A stretch of DNA of 64,000 nt from Abyssibacter profundi (GTDB lineage Bacteria > Pseudomonadota > Gammaproteobacteria > Nevskiales > OUC007): contig NZ_QEQK01000003.1 of the NCBI RefSeq assembly GCF_003151135.1, forward strand, positions 124,001-188,000, given 5' to 3'. The translations under genes were made by a program, and so were the position numbers. The stretch's first letter is position 1. The number at the start of each line of letters is the position of its first letter. Positions 7,934 through 18,200 of the stretch are shown piece after piece. The notes under the pieces are model-generated. The model was given only the letters and a program-made list of their open reading frames with translations, made no database searches and was not told where the DNA came from.

Positions 7934-10900
7934 TGATGACCAGGTTTGGTAATCGGCTGTGGGGATCCCGGGCACTGGCTGCCACGGCAGCGCTGTGCCT
8001 GTCGGCGGGAACGGCGCTGGCCGTGGAATTGCCGCTGGATACGCTGTCCGGTGGTGGCTCCCAGATTCCGGATGGCCCGATCGAGCTGGGTGTGTCGCCG
8101 CCGCCGGTGGTCATGCTGCTTATCGATGACTCTCTGTCGATGTCATCGAATTTTCTGGTGGATGACGAGGACGCCCAGCGCGAGTTCGGGGTCCAGGCCC
8201 TGACCTATCGCTGGATCTACCCCCTGCCGGTGGATGCACCGAGCAGTAACAGCGCCTACAGCAACGCCTATCTGCACCGGTTGGCGGTGCCGACCGAAGC
8301 ATTTGTCAACGCCTGGAACGACGAAGACAACGATTTTCTGCGCGGCTCCGAAGCCATGCTGGGGCCGGAATACGCCGGTGTCTGGCGCGCACGGAATGCT
8401 CAATACAACAGTCTCTACTACGATCCGGCTGAGACCTACGAGCCTTGGCCCTACGGCGTCGATGCCGCCGGTGCTCCCTTTGCCGATGCCTCGGCCAGTG
8501 CCGCGCGGCTCGATCCCTATAACCCCAGCCAGACACTGGATCTGCGCGCGGCACAGACATTCACGACCTCGGTGGTTACCGAAGACGGCGACATCGTGTC
8601 GGCCACACACGAGATTCGCTGCACCACATCCGGCCTGGGCTGTTTGAATCCGGCGAATTACGTCGATTTGCGTGAGACGACCGCGCACTACTACACCTGG
8701 ACCGATACCGACGGCGATGGCGTGGTAGATGCGGATGATGCCCATACCCGGGTCAACATCACCGATGCGGCCGAGTTACAGAACTTCGCCAATTGGTTCC
8801 AGTATCACCGGTCGCGTGAGCTTCGCTTCAAAGGACGGCTGTCCGAGTTCATGGCCGGGGTGGGCGAGGCCTACATGGGCGTGGCCACGGTGAATAACAA
8901 CAGCACCGCGCGCACCGAAGTCCTGGCACTGAACGAAGACCCCAGCATCGGGAATCGCCGCCAGGTGATGAATGCCATCTTCAGTGCGCGTGGCAACGCG
9001 GCCGGCACGCCGCTGCAGTCGGCGCTGTACGACGTCGGCGAGTATCTCGAGTGCACCGGCGGCACGAACTTGTTTGGCAACACCAATTGTCCGCGCCTGG
9101 CCGAAGAGGACGATGGCCAGTGCCAGCAAGGCGCCATCATGCTGATCACTGACGGCTACGCCAGCTCTGATGGTGCCGCCGTGACCAGCACCGGGACACC
9201 CGGCAGCCATGGTTCGGCGGGTTCGGCTCACAGCGTCGGCAATGCCCCGTTCGGGGGTGTGGCCACAAATGCTGACGGGGATGATTCCTCGGAGTTCGAT
9301 GGAGGCGCCTACGGCGACAGCTTCAGCGATACGCTGGCCGATGTCGCGATGCACTTTTACGAGCGTGATCTGGACGCCGCCCTGGACAGCCGCCAGTTCG
9401 TCGAGACCTACGTGCTGGACCTGGGGCTGTCCGGGAGCTTGTCACGGCCGACCAGTACCTCTGAGCTGGTGGCCTGGGGGAATCCCGATCCGGGCGATGC
9501 CAGCTTCGTGCCCGCCAATCGCTTCGACGATTTGTTACATGCGGCCTACAACGGTCGAGGCCAGCAATGTGGCGTGGACGACCCGGCTCTGGCCGAGAAG
9601 TTTGCCGAGGCGCTGCGTGTGCGCGTGGGCGAGGCCCAGGGTACGACCTCGGTCGGCCTGTCATCCGGGTCGATCCTGTCGGATCAGCGTGTGTTCCTGG
9701 CCACCTACGATGCCGAATCCCTCACCGGCGATTTGCTGGCCTATGACCTGAATCTCGATGGCACGCTGGGCGATCCGGTCTGGAGCGCTGCGCAGGAACT
9801 CGACGACAAGCTGGACTCGCAGGGGGCGGACGAGCGGCTGGTGTTGACCTACGATCCGACCTTGCGCCGGGGCATTCCATTTACCTGGGGGCAGTTCAGC
9901 GATCCGGCCTATCGGCTGGAGACCGTGCAGTCGCTGCAACTGCCGCCGGAGCTGTTACTCACGCTGGAGGCTCTGGTCGACCTGGCGAACCCGATTCTCG
10001 ATGTGGTGCTGGCAGCTGAGGGCACCATTCTGGAGTCGGTTGTCGAGCCGGTGCAGCAACAGTTGCTGGACCCGATCCTGGAACAGACCGCGCTCAATGG
10101 TCTGGGCGTGTCCGAGTTGGTCGATACGGCAGTCTCACCGCTTTATCTGAACGAAATCGACGTGTATAGCCTGCTCGGCCTGTCGCGTCAGCTTAGCGAA
10201 GGGCGGGTGGATTACCTGCGGGGCGATCAGTCGCTGGAAGAGCAGAATGGCGGCGGGTTCCGTGATCGAACCACCCGGATGGGGCCAATTTATCATTCGC
10301 GTCCCGTGGTCGTCGGGCCGCCTGATACGGATTACTCCGATCAGTTCCTGGATGACCTGTTCGGCGATGTCACGCCGGTGGAGGATCGCTACAGCACGTT
10401 CCGCGCGGCCTATGCCGATCGGCGCAGCATGGTGTACGTCGGGGCCAATGACGGCATGCTGCATGGCTTCGACGCCACCACCGGAGAGGAGTTATTCGCC
10501 TATGTGCCCGGCCGCTTGCTAGGCAAGGTCTCCGAGCTGACCGAGCCGGACTATGAGGCGGGCACCTTCGTCGATGGCCGCATGAGCGTGGTGGACGCCT
10601 ATGACGCCTTTCCTGCCTGCGGTGGCAATGGCGCGGAGTGCTGGCGCACGATTCTGGTGGGCAGTCTGCGGGGTGGTGGCCAGGGCATCTACGCGCTGGA
10701 TATCACCGATCCGGAAGCCTTCATCGCGGCGGATACGCCCAGCGAGCAGCAGGCGTTGGCCGAATCCATCGTGTTGTGGGAGTTCACAGACTCTCCCGGG
10801 GCCGGTTTGCTGGGTGTGGTGTCAGGAGCCAAGTTCCTGCTCCAGGGCATTTTGACCGACGGGCTTTATGACGTGCTGGGCGAGGTACTCGATCCGGCGT

Positions 10901-12438
10901 TTGTCGAGAGCGTCATCGAGAGCACGGTGGAGCCGGCCTGCGAGGCGATTCTGGGGCCGTTGAGCGTGACCTGTAGCCTGGTCTCTGATCTGTCGGACCT
11001 GCTCATCACCATTGCCAGCCCGGTCTTGGCGCTGCTGTCCGACCTGCTAGGCCTGTCGGCGGTGGTCACAGATCTGCCATTGCTGCCCACCGTCACGGAT
11101 CTGGTCGATGACTTACTGGAGGTCTTGCTGGGCATGGACGAATATCCGGGTTCGCCGGAACTGGGCTACACCTTCGCCCAGCCGAATATCGTTCGTCTGG
11201 CCGATGGGCGCTGGGCCATGGTGACCGGTAACGGTTACCACAGCACCGACATCGATCTGCGCGTGAGTGATCAAAGCAGCCCCGCGCTGGCGAATCTGGG
11301 CTTTAGCGCCACGGGCAACGCGGTGGTCTTCGTCGTGGACCTGGCCACCGGGCTGTTCGACCCCGATGATCAGGGTGGCCAGTTCGATACCGGCTCGGGA
11401 TCGTGGATCTCTCCAAGCGAGTTGACGAACCCCGGTGACACGCCGGTCAGCGCCAGCGTGCCGTTGCTTGAGGATGTGAGCGCGCTTAGCGAGCTGGGTG
11501 TACCGGCGGCGCGACCCAATGGCATGGCCGATGTCGCCCCGGTGGATCTCGATGGTGACGGCATTATCGACCGGCTCTATGCCGGGGACGAGCGCGGTGC
11601 CCTGTGGCGGATCGATGTGGATGACGCAGACCCTGACAACTGGCGCTTCGCCTTTGCCGATGGGAGCACCCCCGAGCCCCTGTTCGATGCCTCGGTGGCC
11701 TCCTCACGATTACAGCCGATTACCACGCGGCCGGAGGTCACGTTCCACCCCACACTGCCGGGTTACATGGTGTTGTTCGGGACCGGCAAATTCCATGAAG
11801 TTGAAGATTTGTCTGCCACCGGCCTGGATACGCAGAGCTTCTACGGCATCTGGGATCAGTACGCCGGCGGGAGCACCGCACCGGACATCGATGACGCGGA
11901 TCTGCTGGAACAGACCATTGATGACGAGTCGACCATCGAAGCGGATGTGGACGGTGATGGCGTGACCGAGCCCACTCGCTTCCGAGTGACCAGCAACAAT
12001 GTGCCCAGCTGGCGCACCGGTACGAATACCGGGGCGGATACCCACCTGGGCTGGAAGCTGGACATGCTGGTGGACGGCGAGACGGACAACCAGGGGGAGC
12101 GCATTCTCGGTGACCCGCGGCTGCGCAACGGGCAGATCAGTTTTGCCACGGTTATACCGGGTGAATCGCAGTGCCTGTTCGAGGGCAAGTCCTGGTTCTT
12201 CAGACTGGACGCTGGTTCGGGCGGTCGCACGCTGATCGCGCCCTATAACAACTACATTGATGATCTACCGCCGTCAGCCATTCAGAACGATGCGATTTCC
12301 GAGCTGCCGCAGGTTTTGCTGACGCCAACGGGGCAGGAGGTCAACCTGGCCCGCGACGAAGGCGGTGAGATCAATGCCGTGCTCACCGAGCCGGGGGGCT
12401 TCGAGCGTCAGCGTGCAACATGGCGGGAACTGCGATGA
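7933..12438 (+). CDS. pilY1: Type IV pilus tip adhesin/mechanosensor PilY1
   Basis: The product (1501 residues) has a Sec signal peptide (about 1-32), an N-terminal von Willebrand A-like domain with a MIDAS-type DDSLS motif near residue 70 and IMLITDG further on, and a C-terminal PilC/PilY1 beta-propeller (YVGANDGMLHGFDATTGEE, GQGIYALDIT, MVTGNGYHS). Calcium-type loops occur near residues 258 (DTDGDGVVD), 1204 (DLDGDGIID) and 1339. YLRGD is present before the propeller. PilY1 caps the pilus, promotes extension and mediates adhesion and surface sensing. Two Leu/Val-rich segments, about 661-746 and 953-1075, interrupt the usual domain; the second splits a propeller motif just before LGYTFAQPNIV. 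The protein is therefore longer than most homologues (about 1000-1200 residues). The ATGA overlap with pilE indicates translational coupling. Confidence 0.93.
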   Translation: MMTRFGNRLWGSRALAATAALCLSAGTALAVELPLDTLSGGGSQIPDGPIELGVSPPPVVMLLIDDSLSMSSNFLVDDEDAQREFGVQALTYRWIYPLPVDAPSSNSAYSNAYLHRLAVPTEAFVNAWNDEDNDFLRGSEAMLGPEYAGVWRARNAQYNSLYYDPAETYEPWPYGVDAAGAPFADASASAARLDPYNPSQTLDLRAAQTFTTSVVTEDGDIVSATHEIRCTTSGLGCLNPANYVDLRETTAHYYTWTDTDGDGVVDADDAHTRVNITDAAELQNFANWFQYHRSRELRFKGRLSEFMAGVGEAYMGVATVNNNSTARTEVLALNEDPSIGNRRQVMNAIFSARGNAAGTPLQSALYDVGEYLECTGGTNLFGNTNCPRLAEEDDGQCQQGAIMLITDGYASSDGAAVTSTGTPGSHGSAGSAHSVGNAPFGGVATNADGDDSSEFDGGAYGDSFSDTLADVAMHFYERDLDAALDSRQFVETYVLDLGLSGSLSRPTSTSELVAWGNPDPGDASFVPANRFDDLLHAAYNGRGQQCGVDDPALAEKFAEALRVRVGEAQGTTSVGLSSGSILSDQRVFLATYDAESLTGDLLAYDLNLDGTLGDPVWSAAQELDDKLDSQGADERLVLTYDPTLRRGIPFTWGQFSDPAYRLETVQSLQLPPELLLTLEALVDLANPILDVVLAAEGTILESVVEPVQQQLLDPILEQTALNGLGVSELVDTAVSPLYLNEIDVYSLLGLSRQLSEGRVDYLRGDQSLEEQNGGGFRDRTTRMGPIYHSRPVVVGPPDTDYSDQFLDDLFGDVTPVEDRYSTFRAAYADRRSMVYVGANDGMLHGFDATTGEELFAYVPGRLLGKVSELTEPDYEAGTFVDGRMSVVDAYDAFPACGGNGAECWRTILVGSLRGGGQGIYALDITDPEAFIAADTPSEQQALAESIVLWEFTDSPGAGLLGVVSGAKFLLQGILTDGLYDVLGEVLDPAFVESVIESTVEPACEAILGPLSVTCSLVSDLSDLLITIASPVLALLSDLLGLSAVVTDLPLLPTVTDLVDDLLEVLLGMDEYPGSPELGYTFAQPNIVRLADGRWAMVTGNGYHSTDIDLRVSDQSSPALANLGFSATGNAVVFVVDLATGLFDPDDQGGQFDTGSGSWISPSELTNPGDTPVSASVPLLEDVSALSELGVPAARPNGMADVAPVDLDGDGIIDRLYAGDERGALWRIDVDDADPDNWRFAFADGSTPEPLFDASVASSRLQPITTRPEVTFHPTLPGYMVLFGTGKFHEVEDLSATGLDTQSFYGIWDQYAGGSTAPDIDDADLLEQTIDDESTIEADVDGDGVTEPTRFRVTSNNVPSWRTGTNTGADTHLGWKLDMLVDGETDNQGERILGDPRLRNGQISFATVIPGESQCLFEGKSWFFRLDAGSGGRTLIAPYNNYIDDLPPSAIQNDAISELPQVLLTPTGQEVNLARDEGGEINAVLTEPGGFERQRATWRELR

Positions 12439-12842
12439 ACCAGAATCAGGGCGTCACGCTCATCGAGCTGATCATCACCGTGGCTATTATCGGCATTCTT
12501 GCTGCGATCGCCTTTCCCTCTTATGAGAAGTATGTGCAGCGCACCCATCGGTCCGAGGTGATCGCCAACATGAGTGAGATGGCGCAATGGCTGGAGCGTC
12601 AGTACAGCAAGAACAACCAATATCCGACCGCGGCGCAGAGCGCCGCCCAGGTCAGCGCGGCCGGAACCGATCGATATAACGTCGCCATTGCATTCACCCA
12701 GACCAATGGGCGTAACACCGACTACAGCATCACGGCGACGGCCACCGGGCCCCAGACCAGCGATTCTGCAGACGGCCAGTCCTGTGCCACGCTCACCCTG
12801 ACCGCCATCGGCAATCAGACCCCTGCAGCCTGTTGGAACTAG
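12435..12842 (+). CDS. pilE: Type IV pilus minor pilin PilE
   Basis: A 135-residue pilin with leader MNQNQG|VTLIELIITVAII and the classic pilin helix ending in AIAFPSYEKYVQ. The globular domain contains WLERQYSKNNQYP, typical of minor pilin PilE, and ends with a two-cysteine disulfide region (SCATLTLT to AACWN). It closes the minor-pilin operon. The ATG at 12435 overlaps the pilY1 stop; an upstream in-frame start at 12420 would lie inside pilY1 and lengthen the leader without benefit. The major pilin gene pilA is not in this window. No convincing terminator follows; the 178 bases to the ROK gene contain only short GC-rich inverted repeats. Confidence 0.9.
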   Translation: MNQNQGVTLIELIITVAIIGILAAIAFPSYEKYVQRTHRSEVIANMSEMAQWLERQYSKNNQYPTAAQSAAQVSAAGTDRYNVAIAFTQTNGRNTDYSITATATGPQTSDSADGQSCATLTLTAIGNQTPAACWN

Positions 12843-13020
12843 GCTGACCGATGGCCTCGTCGGGTGGGTCCAGCCTGAGCGCAGGCCGCAGACCGCGGCC
12901 CCCTAACGGGCCCGTGCAGCCGCCGTGGTGGGTTTCGCTTGCCGTGCGCCGCCGGGCTGTGAACACTAGTCCCTGAATATCCAAGCACAGGGATGGCTTA
13001 TCACTTCCGAGCAATCAGGT

Positions 13021-13932
13021 CTGCGTGTCGGTGTTGATCTGGGTGGCACCAAGATCGAAGCCGTGGTCATGGACCACGCGTCGCAAATCGTGGCCCGACA
13101 ACGCCGCCCCACGCCTCGTGACGACTACACGCGCATCCTCGACACCATTGCCGAGCTGGTCGGGGCAGTTGAAGCCGATGTGACCGCTGGCCCACTGCCG
13201 GTGGGTATCGGGACGCCGGGCAGCCTGTCGCCGGCGACCGGACGCCTGCGTAACTCCAATACGGTGGTGATGAATGGCCAACCCTTTGTTGCGGACATCC
13301 AGTCTCGGCTCGACCGGGAAGTGCGGATTGCCAACGATGCCAACTGCCTGACCCTGTCCGAGGCTTCGGATGGCGCGGCGGCCGGATGCGGTGTCGTGTT
13401 TGGTGTCATTCTCGGCACCGGTTGTGGTGGCGGCGTGGTCGTCGATGGCCGGCTGCGGGCCGGGGCCAATGGTGTGGGCGGCGAATGGGGACACAATCCG
13501 CTGCCGTGGCCGGATCCCGCTGATGCACAGGAATCACCGGGCCATGTCTGCTGGTGTGGACGTCGGGGTTGCATGGAGACGTATCTGTCCGGCACCGGGC
13601 TGGCCCTGGAGTACCAACGCAGTGGCGGGAGCGAGATAACGGGGCAGCAGGTGATCGAGCGGGCCGAGGCGGGCGAGGCTCACGCCCTGGCGGTGCGCGA
13701 GCGCTATGCCCATCGGTTGGCCCGCGGCTTGGCCTCCATCATCAACCTGCTTGATCCCGATGCCATTGTGCTGGGGGGCGGGCTGTCGAATGTGGATTGG
13801 CTGTATGCTCGCGTGCCGGAACTGTGGCAACAGTGGGTATTCAGCGACGTGATCCACACACGTTTGCTGCGCGCCCGCCACGGGGATTCCTCAGGCGTGC
13901 GTGGCGCCGCCTGGTTGTGGCCAAGTACTTAA
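13021..13932 (+). CDS. ROK family sugar kinase (fructokinase/glucokinase type)
   Basis: The frame carries a complete ROK kinase: phosphate-binding GVDLGGTKIEA at the N terminus, NDAN with the catalytic Asp near residue 106, GTGCGGG, the His of GEWGHNP near 158, and the zinc-binding CWCGRRGCMETYLSG. ROK kinases phosphorylate hexoses such as fructose, glucose or N-acetylmannosamine with ATP; the substrate is not resolved here. The frame is open from 12970 and has no ATG, GTG or TTG before the DLGGTK motif. The family start (MRIGVDLGGT) aligns with CTG at 13021, taken here as the start; the next usable codon, GTG at 13063, would remove the ATP site. Either CTG initiates, or the 5' end contains an error or mutation. 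The next gene begins eight bases after the stop. Confidence 0.8.
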   Translation: MRVGVDLGGTKIEAVVMDHASQIVARQRRPTPRDDYTRILDTIAELVGAVEADVTAGPLPVGIGTPGSLSPATGRLRNSNTVVMNGQPFVADIQSRLDREVRIANDANCLTLSEASDGAAAGCGVVFGVILGTGCGGGVVVDGRLRAGANGVGGEWGHNPLPWPDPADAQESPGHVCWCGRRGCMETYLSGTGLALEYQRSGGSEITGQQVIERAEAGEAHALAVRERYAHRLARGLASIINLLDPDAIVLGGGLSNVDWLYARVPELWQQWVFSDVIHTRLLRARHGDSSGVRGAAWLWPST

Positions 13933-13940
13933 GACATCGC

Positions 13941-14588
13941 ATGCTAAAGCTCTATACCAACTATCGCAGCGTCTCGACGCATCGGGTGCGTATTGCCCTG
14001 AACCACAAGGGTGTGCCCTACGAGCCGGTTTATGTTGATTCCGATGCTGGCGAGCATCTGAAGATGGAGTACCTGTGGCTTAACCCTCAGGGACTGGTGC
14101 CGGCGCTGGTCGTGGATCAGAACCTGATCATCACGCAATCGTTCGCGATTCTGGAGTACCTGGATGAGCGCTACCCCGAGCGGCCACTGCTGCCCGAAGA
14201 TGTGAGGCAACGCGCAAAAATCCGCTCATTTGCCCAGGTTGCGGTCGCCGACATGAACCCGCTGAACATCGTCCGGGTGTTCCGTTACATGCGAGACCAG
14301 ATGCAGGTGCCGTTCGACGCCCGCCGCAAGTGGTTTGAGCATTGGGCGCACAAAGGATTCGCGGCCATGGAATGGATGCTCGCGCAGGAGCCGGAGCAGG
14401 ACTTCGCCTTCGGCATGTCGCCGACCCTGGCCGATGTCTGCCTGGTGCCGCAGGTGCACAACGGATTGGCCACGGGGCTGGACCTGTCTGACTACACCAA
14501 CCTGCGGCGCGTGTACCGAAGCTGCCTGTCGTTGTCGGCCTTTCAGGCGGCGGCGCCTGAAACCCAGTCCGACACGCTCAAATCCTGA
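13941..14588 (+). CDS. Zeta-class GST, maleylacetoacetate isomerase family
   Basis: A 215-residue glutathione transferase opening with MLKLYTNYRSVSTHRVRIAL, close to the zeta-class signature in which the active-site Ser sits in the S-S/T-x-x-R-V-R-I-A-L motif. LNPQGLVPALVVD and LTQS-like ITQSFAILEYLDERYP follow, all typical of maleylacetoacetate or maleylpyruvate isomerases. These enzymes isomerise a cis double bond using glutathione in tyrosine or aromatic degradation. The partner hydrolase and homogentisate genes are absent nearby, so the real substrate may differ. The ATG at 13941 starts directly at the conserved fold; a longer frame from 13797 overlaps the ROK gene and is rejected. It is probably cotranscribed with the ROK kinase. 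Confidence 0.85.
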   Translation: MLKLYTNYRSVSTHRVRIALNHKGVPYEPVYVDSDAGEHLKMEYLWLNPQGLVPALVVDQNLIITQSFAILEYLDERYPERPLLPEDVRQRAKIRSFAQVAVADMNPLNIVRVFRYMRDQMQVPFDARRKWFEHWAHKGFAAMEWMLAQEPEQDFAFGMSPTLADVCLVPQVHNGLATGLDLSDYTNLRRVYRSCLSLSAFQAAAPETQSDTLKS

Positions 14589-14600
14589 CGACCCACCGCG

Positions 14601-15104
14601 CTAACGCACGTCATAGCGGCTACGCCCCACATCCCGCCTGATTTCGCGTGGTTTGAACACGCCGCGGCGGGCACCGATGATGATGAGCACCAGCAGAATC
14701 GGCAGACCGAACACGAGACTGGCGATCACCAGCGGCCCGTCGTTGAGCGTGATGCCGGTCGCGCAGGGCACCTCAAAGGAAATATCCGGCAAGGTGGTGC
14801 GCGCGGCGGTGGCGCAGAAGTCATTCGTGGCCGATAGCTGGTCTTCCCGGACCAGGCGGCATTCCGCACATTGCTCAAAGTACGTGGGCGGCGCCAGCGT
14901 CGGGTAAATCTGCCGCGCCGTGTTGTTGGGCAGCACGTGATAGAAGTAGCCCTCGGCATTGCGCTGGATGGTTCCCGCGCCCGGGTAGATCGCGAAATTG
15001 TTGACGCGGAACTCAATGGTGTTGGCGATCCGATCTCCGATGAACCAGGCGCAAAGCGCCCAGATGAGCAGGGCAGCGGTGATCAGGATTGTCCTGAGAT
15101 TCAT
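14601..15104 (-). CDS. Uncharacterised two-helix membrane protein
   Basis: Not recognised. The 167-residue product has an N-terminal hydrophobic helix (about residues 7-24) and a second one near the C terminus (LVIASLVFGLPILLVLIIIG, about 127-146), followed by a basic cytosolic tail. The roughly 100-residue loop between them holds four cysteines (CAEC, FCATAA and VPCATG) and should be periplasmic if the first helix is an uncleaved anchor, so disulfides are plausible. It converges on the GST gene with a 12-base gap and diverges from gdhB across 144 bases. Base composition matches the surroundings. Nothing in the context assigns a role. Confidence 0.65.
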   Translation of the reverse strand: MNLRTILITAALLIWALCAWFIGDRIANTIEFRVNNFAIYPGAGTIQRNAEGYFYHVLPNNTARQIYPTLAPPTYFEQCAECRLVREDQLSATNDFCATAARTTLPDISFEVPCATGITLNDGPLVIASLVFGLPILLVLIIIGARRGVFKPREIRRDVGRSRYDVR

Positions 15105-15248
15105 GGGCGTCTCTCGGCAGCAGCTGAAACGGGGAAGGCGCTGAGTATACGCAGCCCGTCCTGCTCGTGACGCGGCCGGGCGCGGGCGTATACTCGGTGG
15201 CCATCAGGCATAGACCTGAACCACACGCGCCAATGCGGGAGACGAGCC

Positions 15249-18200
15249 TTGGCAAGCAATCGATTTGAGCGACAGCGAGAGCTGATCGACTCGCTGCTAG
15301 ACGACGTCAGCGATGCCTCTGACGATTTTCGGGAATTCCTCCGCCAGTGCGTGGACCTTGCGCCGCTGGAAACGCTGGAGGGGTCGAAACCCCAAGCCCT
15401 GGTGGCGCTGGCCCGTTCGTTATACGACGAGACCGCCACACTGGATGGTGTGCTGGTGTCGATTCGGCGGCCGGATGACGAATCGCCGATGGCGCATTTG
15501 TCCACCGCCTGTATCGACCGGCCATTCCTTGTCGATTCCCTGTCCATGGCGGTTCGTGACACCGGTTCATCCATCGACTGGCTGATTCATCCGGTGATTC
15601 GCGTCGAGCGCGATGATCAGGGGCGTCGGCAGCGGGTTGTGCCTCGGGACGCGGATGGCGGACAGGAGGAGTCCTATATCCGGCTCATCTTCGATCCGCT
15701 GGCCGATGACGACGCCTATCAGCAGCTGGAGCAACGCGTACACCGGGTCATGGCGGACCTGCAGGCCGTGGTCGAAGACTACGTGCCCATGCGTCGTCGG
15801 GTGCAAAGCATCATCGCGGAACTCAAATATCCGGCACCGGGCTGCGACGAACAACAGTTCGCCGAAGCGCAGGCGTTTCTGGAATGGCTGGATGAGGATC
15901 ACTTCACCTTTTTGGGCTTCCGGCAAACCCAGCTCATCGGTGATGGTGAGCAGCGCGAGCTGCAGTTCGTGCCAGACAGCGGCCTCGGTCTGCTGCGCGA
16001 CGAGCGGACGCGCGACCTGGACGCACCCTATGTCGCGCCCCCGCAGGAATTGCAGAAATATGCGAACTCCTCACGGTTGGTCGTCATCACCAAGTCCGCC
16101 GCACGCTCGCATATCCACCACCCCGACTACATGGATTCAATCTCGCTCAAGCATTACGACGAGCGGGGCGAGGTGGTTGGCACGTATCGCTTTCTGGGCC
16201 TGTTCGCGAGCAACGTCTACGTCAGCCCGACCAACAGCATTCCGATCGTGCGCCGCAAGCTCGACTACGTGGTGGCCAAAACGCGGTTGCCCAGCGACAG
16301 TCACGCGGCCAAGAGTCTGCGGGATGTCATCGAGTCACTGCCGCGAGATGAATTGTTTCAGGGCGGCGAAGGCGAACTCTATGAAATGGCCCTGGCGATC
16401 CGGGCCTTGCGCGACCGCCAGCAACTGAAGTTCCTGATGCGTCGCGATCGCTACGGCCGGTTTTACTCCTGTTTGATCTACATGCCGCGTGACCGCTACG
16501 GCTGGCAGGTGCGCGGCCGCATGGAGGAGATCTTGCAGCAGGTCTTCGATGCCACCGGTATTGAGCGCCAGGTCCAGTTCATGCGCGATGGCTTCGCGCG
16601 GATTCATTTCCTGGTCCGGACCCGGACCGGGACGCAGATCGAACAAAGCGCGGCCGAGATCGAGTCGCGCCTGCTGGAGGCCACACGCACCTGGCAGGAT
16701 GCCCTGCGCGAAGAACTCACCCAGCGGGCGACGCCGCAGGAGGCCGCGCGGCTCATGTCCCGGTACGGCGACGCGTTTCAGGCCGGATACATCAGCACCG
16801 TGTCCGCGGCGGACGCGGCTGACGACATCGCCGTCCTCGAATCTCTGGACGACGACACCCCATGGCGGCCTCGGCTGCTGCTCGGTGACCCGGCCCGGGT
16901 CAAGCTGTATATCTCCGGCGAGCCGGATGCCTTGTCGAACGTGCTGCCCACATTGGAGCACTTCGGTTTGTCCGTCGCCACGCAGCGGCCGTATCGCTTG
17001 GCAGGTGATGCTCGGCATTTGTGGATTCAGGAGTTCGAGTGCCGCGGCGTGCCCGACGATTCCGACGAGCAGGCGGCCAGGCGATTTGAGGCTGTCATGG
17101 AGGTTGTCCGCAGCGGTCTCCATGAGAACGATCACCTCAACTCGCTGGTGTTCTCGGCGGGTCTGAATTGGCGCCGTATCGGCCTTGTTCGAGCCTGGCT
17201 GCGCTATCTCGTGCAGACGGGGATGCCGTACTCACCGTCGTACATGGCCGAAATCATGTCGTCGCATGGCGAGTTGATGGCCAAGATCGTGGCGCTATTC
17301 GAACGCCGCTTCGATCCTCAGTCCGCAGCACCTGAACAGAACGACGCCGACGAGCAGGCCGTGCTGTCGGCCCTGGATGCTGTCGACAGCCTGGATGCCG
17401 ATCGGCTGCTGCGCGCCTGCCTGGATGTTGTCCGGGCCTGCTTGCGGACCAATTACTACCAATGTGGGGAAGACGGGCAGCCCAAGCCTTGGATCGTGTT
17501 CAAGCTGGATCCATCCCGCATCGCGGAACTGCCCAAGCCGCTGCCCAAGATCGAAACCTTTGTCTACGCACCAGACGTCGAAGGCGTGCATCTGCGCGGT
17601 GGGATGGTGGCGCGAGGCGGGCTGCGATGGTCAGATCGACGCGAGGACTTCCGCACGGAGGTGCTGGGCTTGATGAAGGCCCAGATGGTCAAGAATGCTG
17701 TGATCGTGCCGGTGGGCGCCAAGGGCGGGTTCGTGGTCAAGAAGCGCGTTGCGCCCCATGATCGCGATGCGTACCAACAGGCCGGTATCGCCGCGTACAA
17801 GACCTTTATCCGCGGGTTGTTGGATATCACCGACAACCGGGTGGGCAATGACATCGTCAAGCCGGAGCATGTGGTCTGCTATGACGACGATGACCCCTAT
17901 CTGGTCGTGGCTGCCGACAAGGGGACGGCCTCGTTCTCGGACATCGCCAATGGCATTTCCGAGGACTACGGCTTCTGGTTGGGCGACGCCTTTGCCTCGG
18001 GTGGCAAAGCAGGCTACGACCACAAGAAGATGGGCATCACCGCTCGCTCGGCCTGGGAATCGGTTAAGCGACACTTCCGCGAAATGGGTCGGGATACCCA
18101 GAGCGAGCCCTTCACCGTGGTCGGCATCGGCGATATGTCGGGTGACGTCTTTGGCAATGGCATGTTGTTATCCGAGCAGATTCGCCTGGTCGGCGCCTTC

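Noticed and set aside
5321-12842. Pilin cluster as a type II secretion pseudopilin locus
   Set aside because: The presence of PilY1 and PilX-type proteins and the gene order fit type IV pilus minor pilins, not gspHIJK.
13063-13932. GTG at 13063 as the ROK kinase start
   Set aside because: It would delete the essential DLGGTK phosphate-binding motif, which is encoded in frame just upstream.
13797-13940. Longer N terminus for the zeta-class GST
   Set aside because: It overlaps the ROK gene and has no similarity to the family; the ATG at 13941 matches the conserved start.
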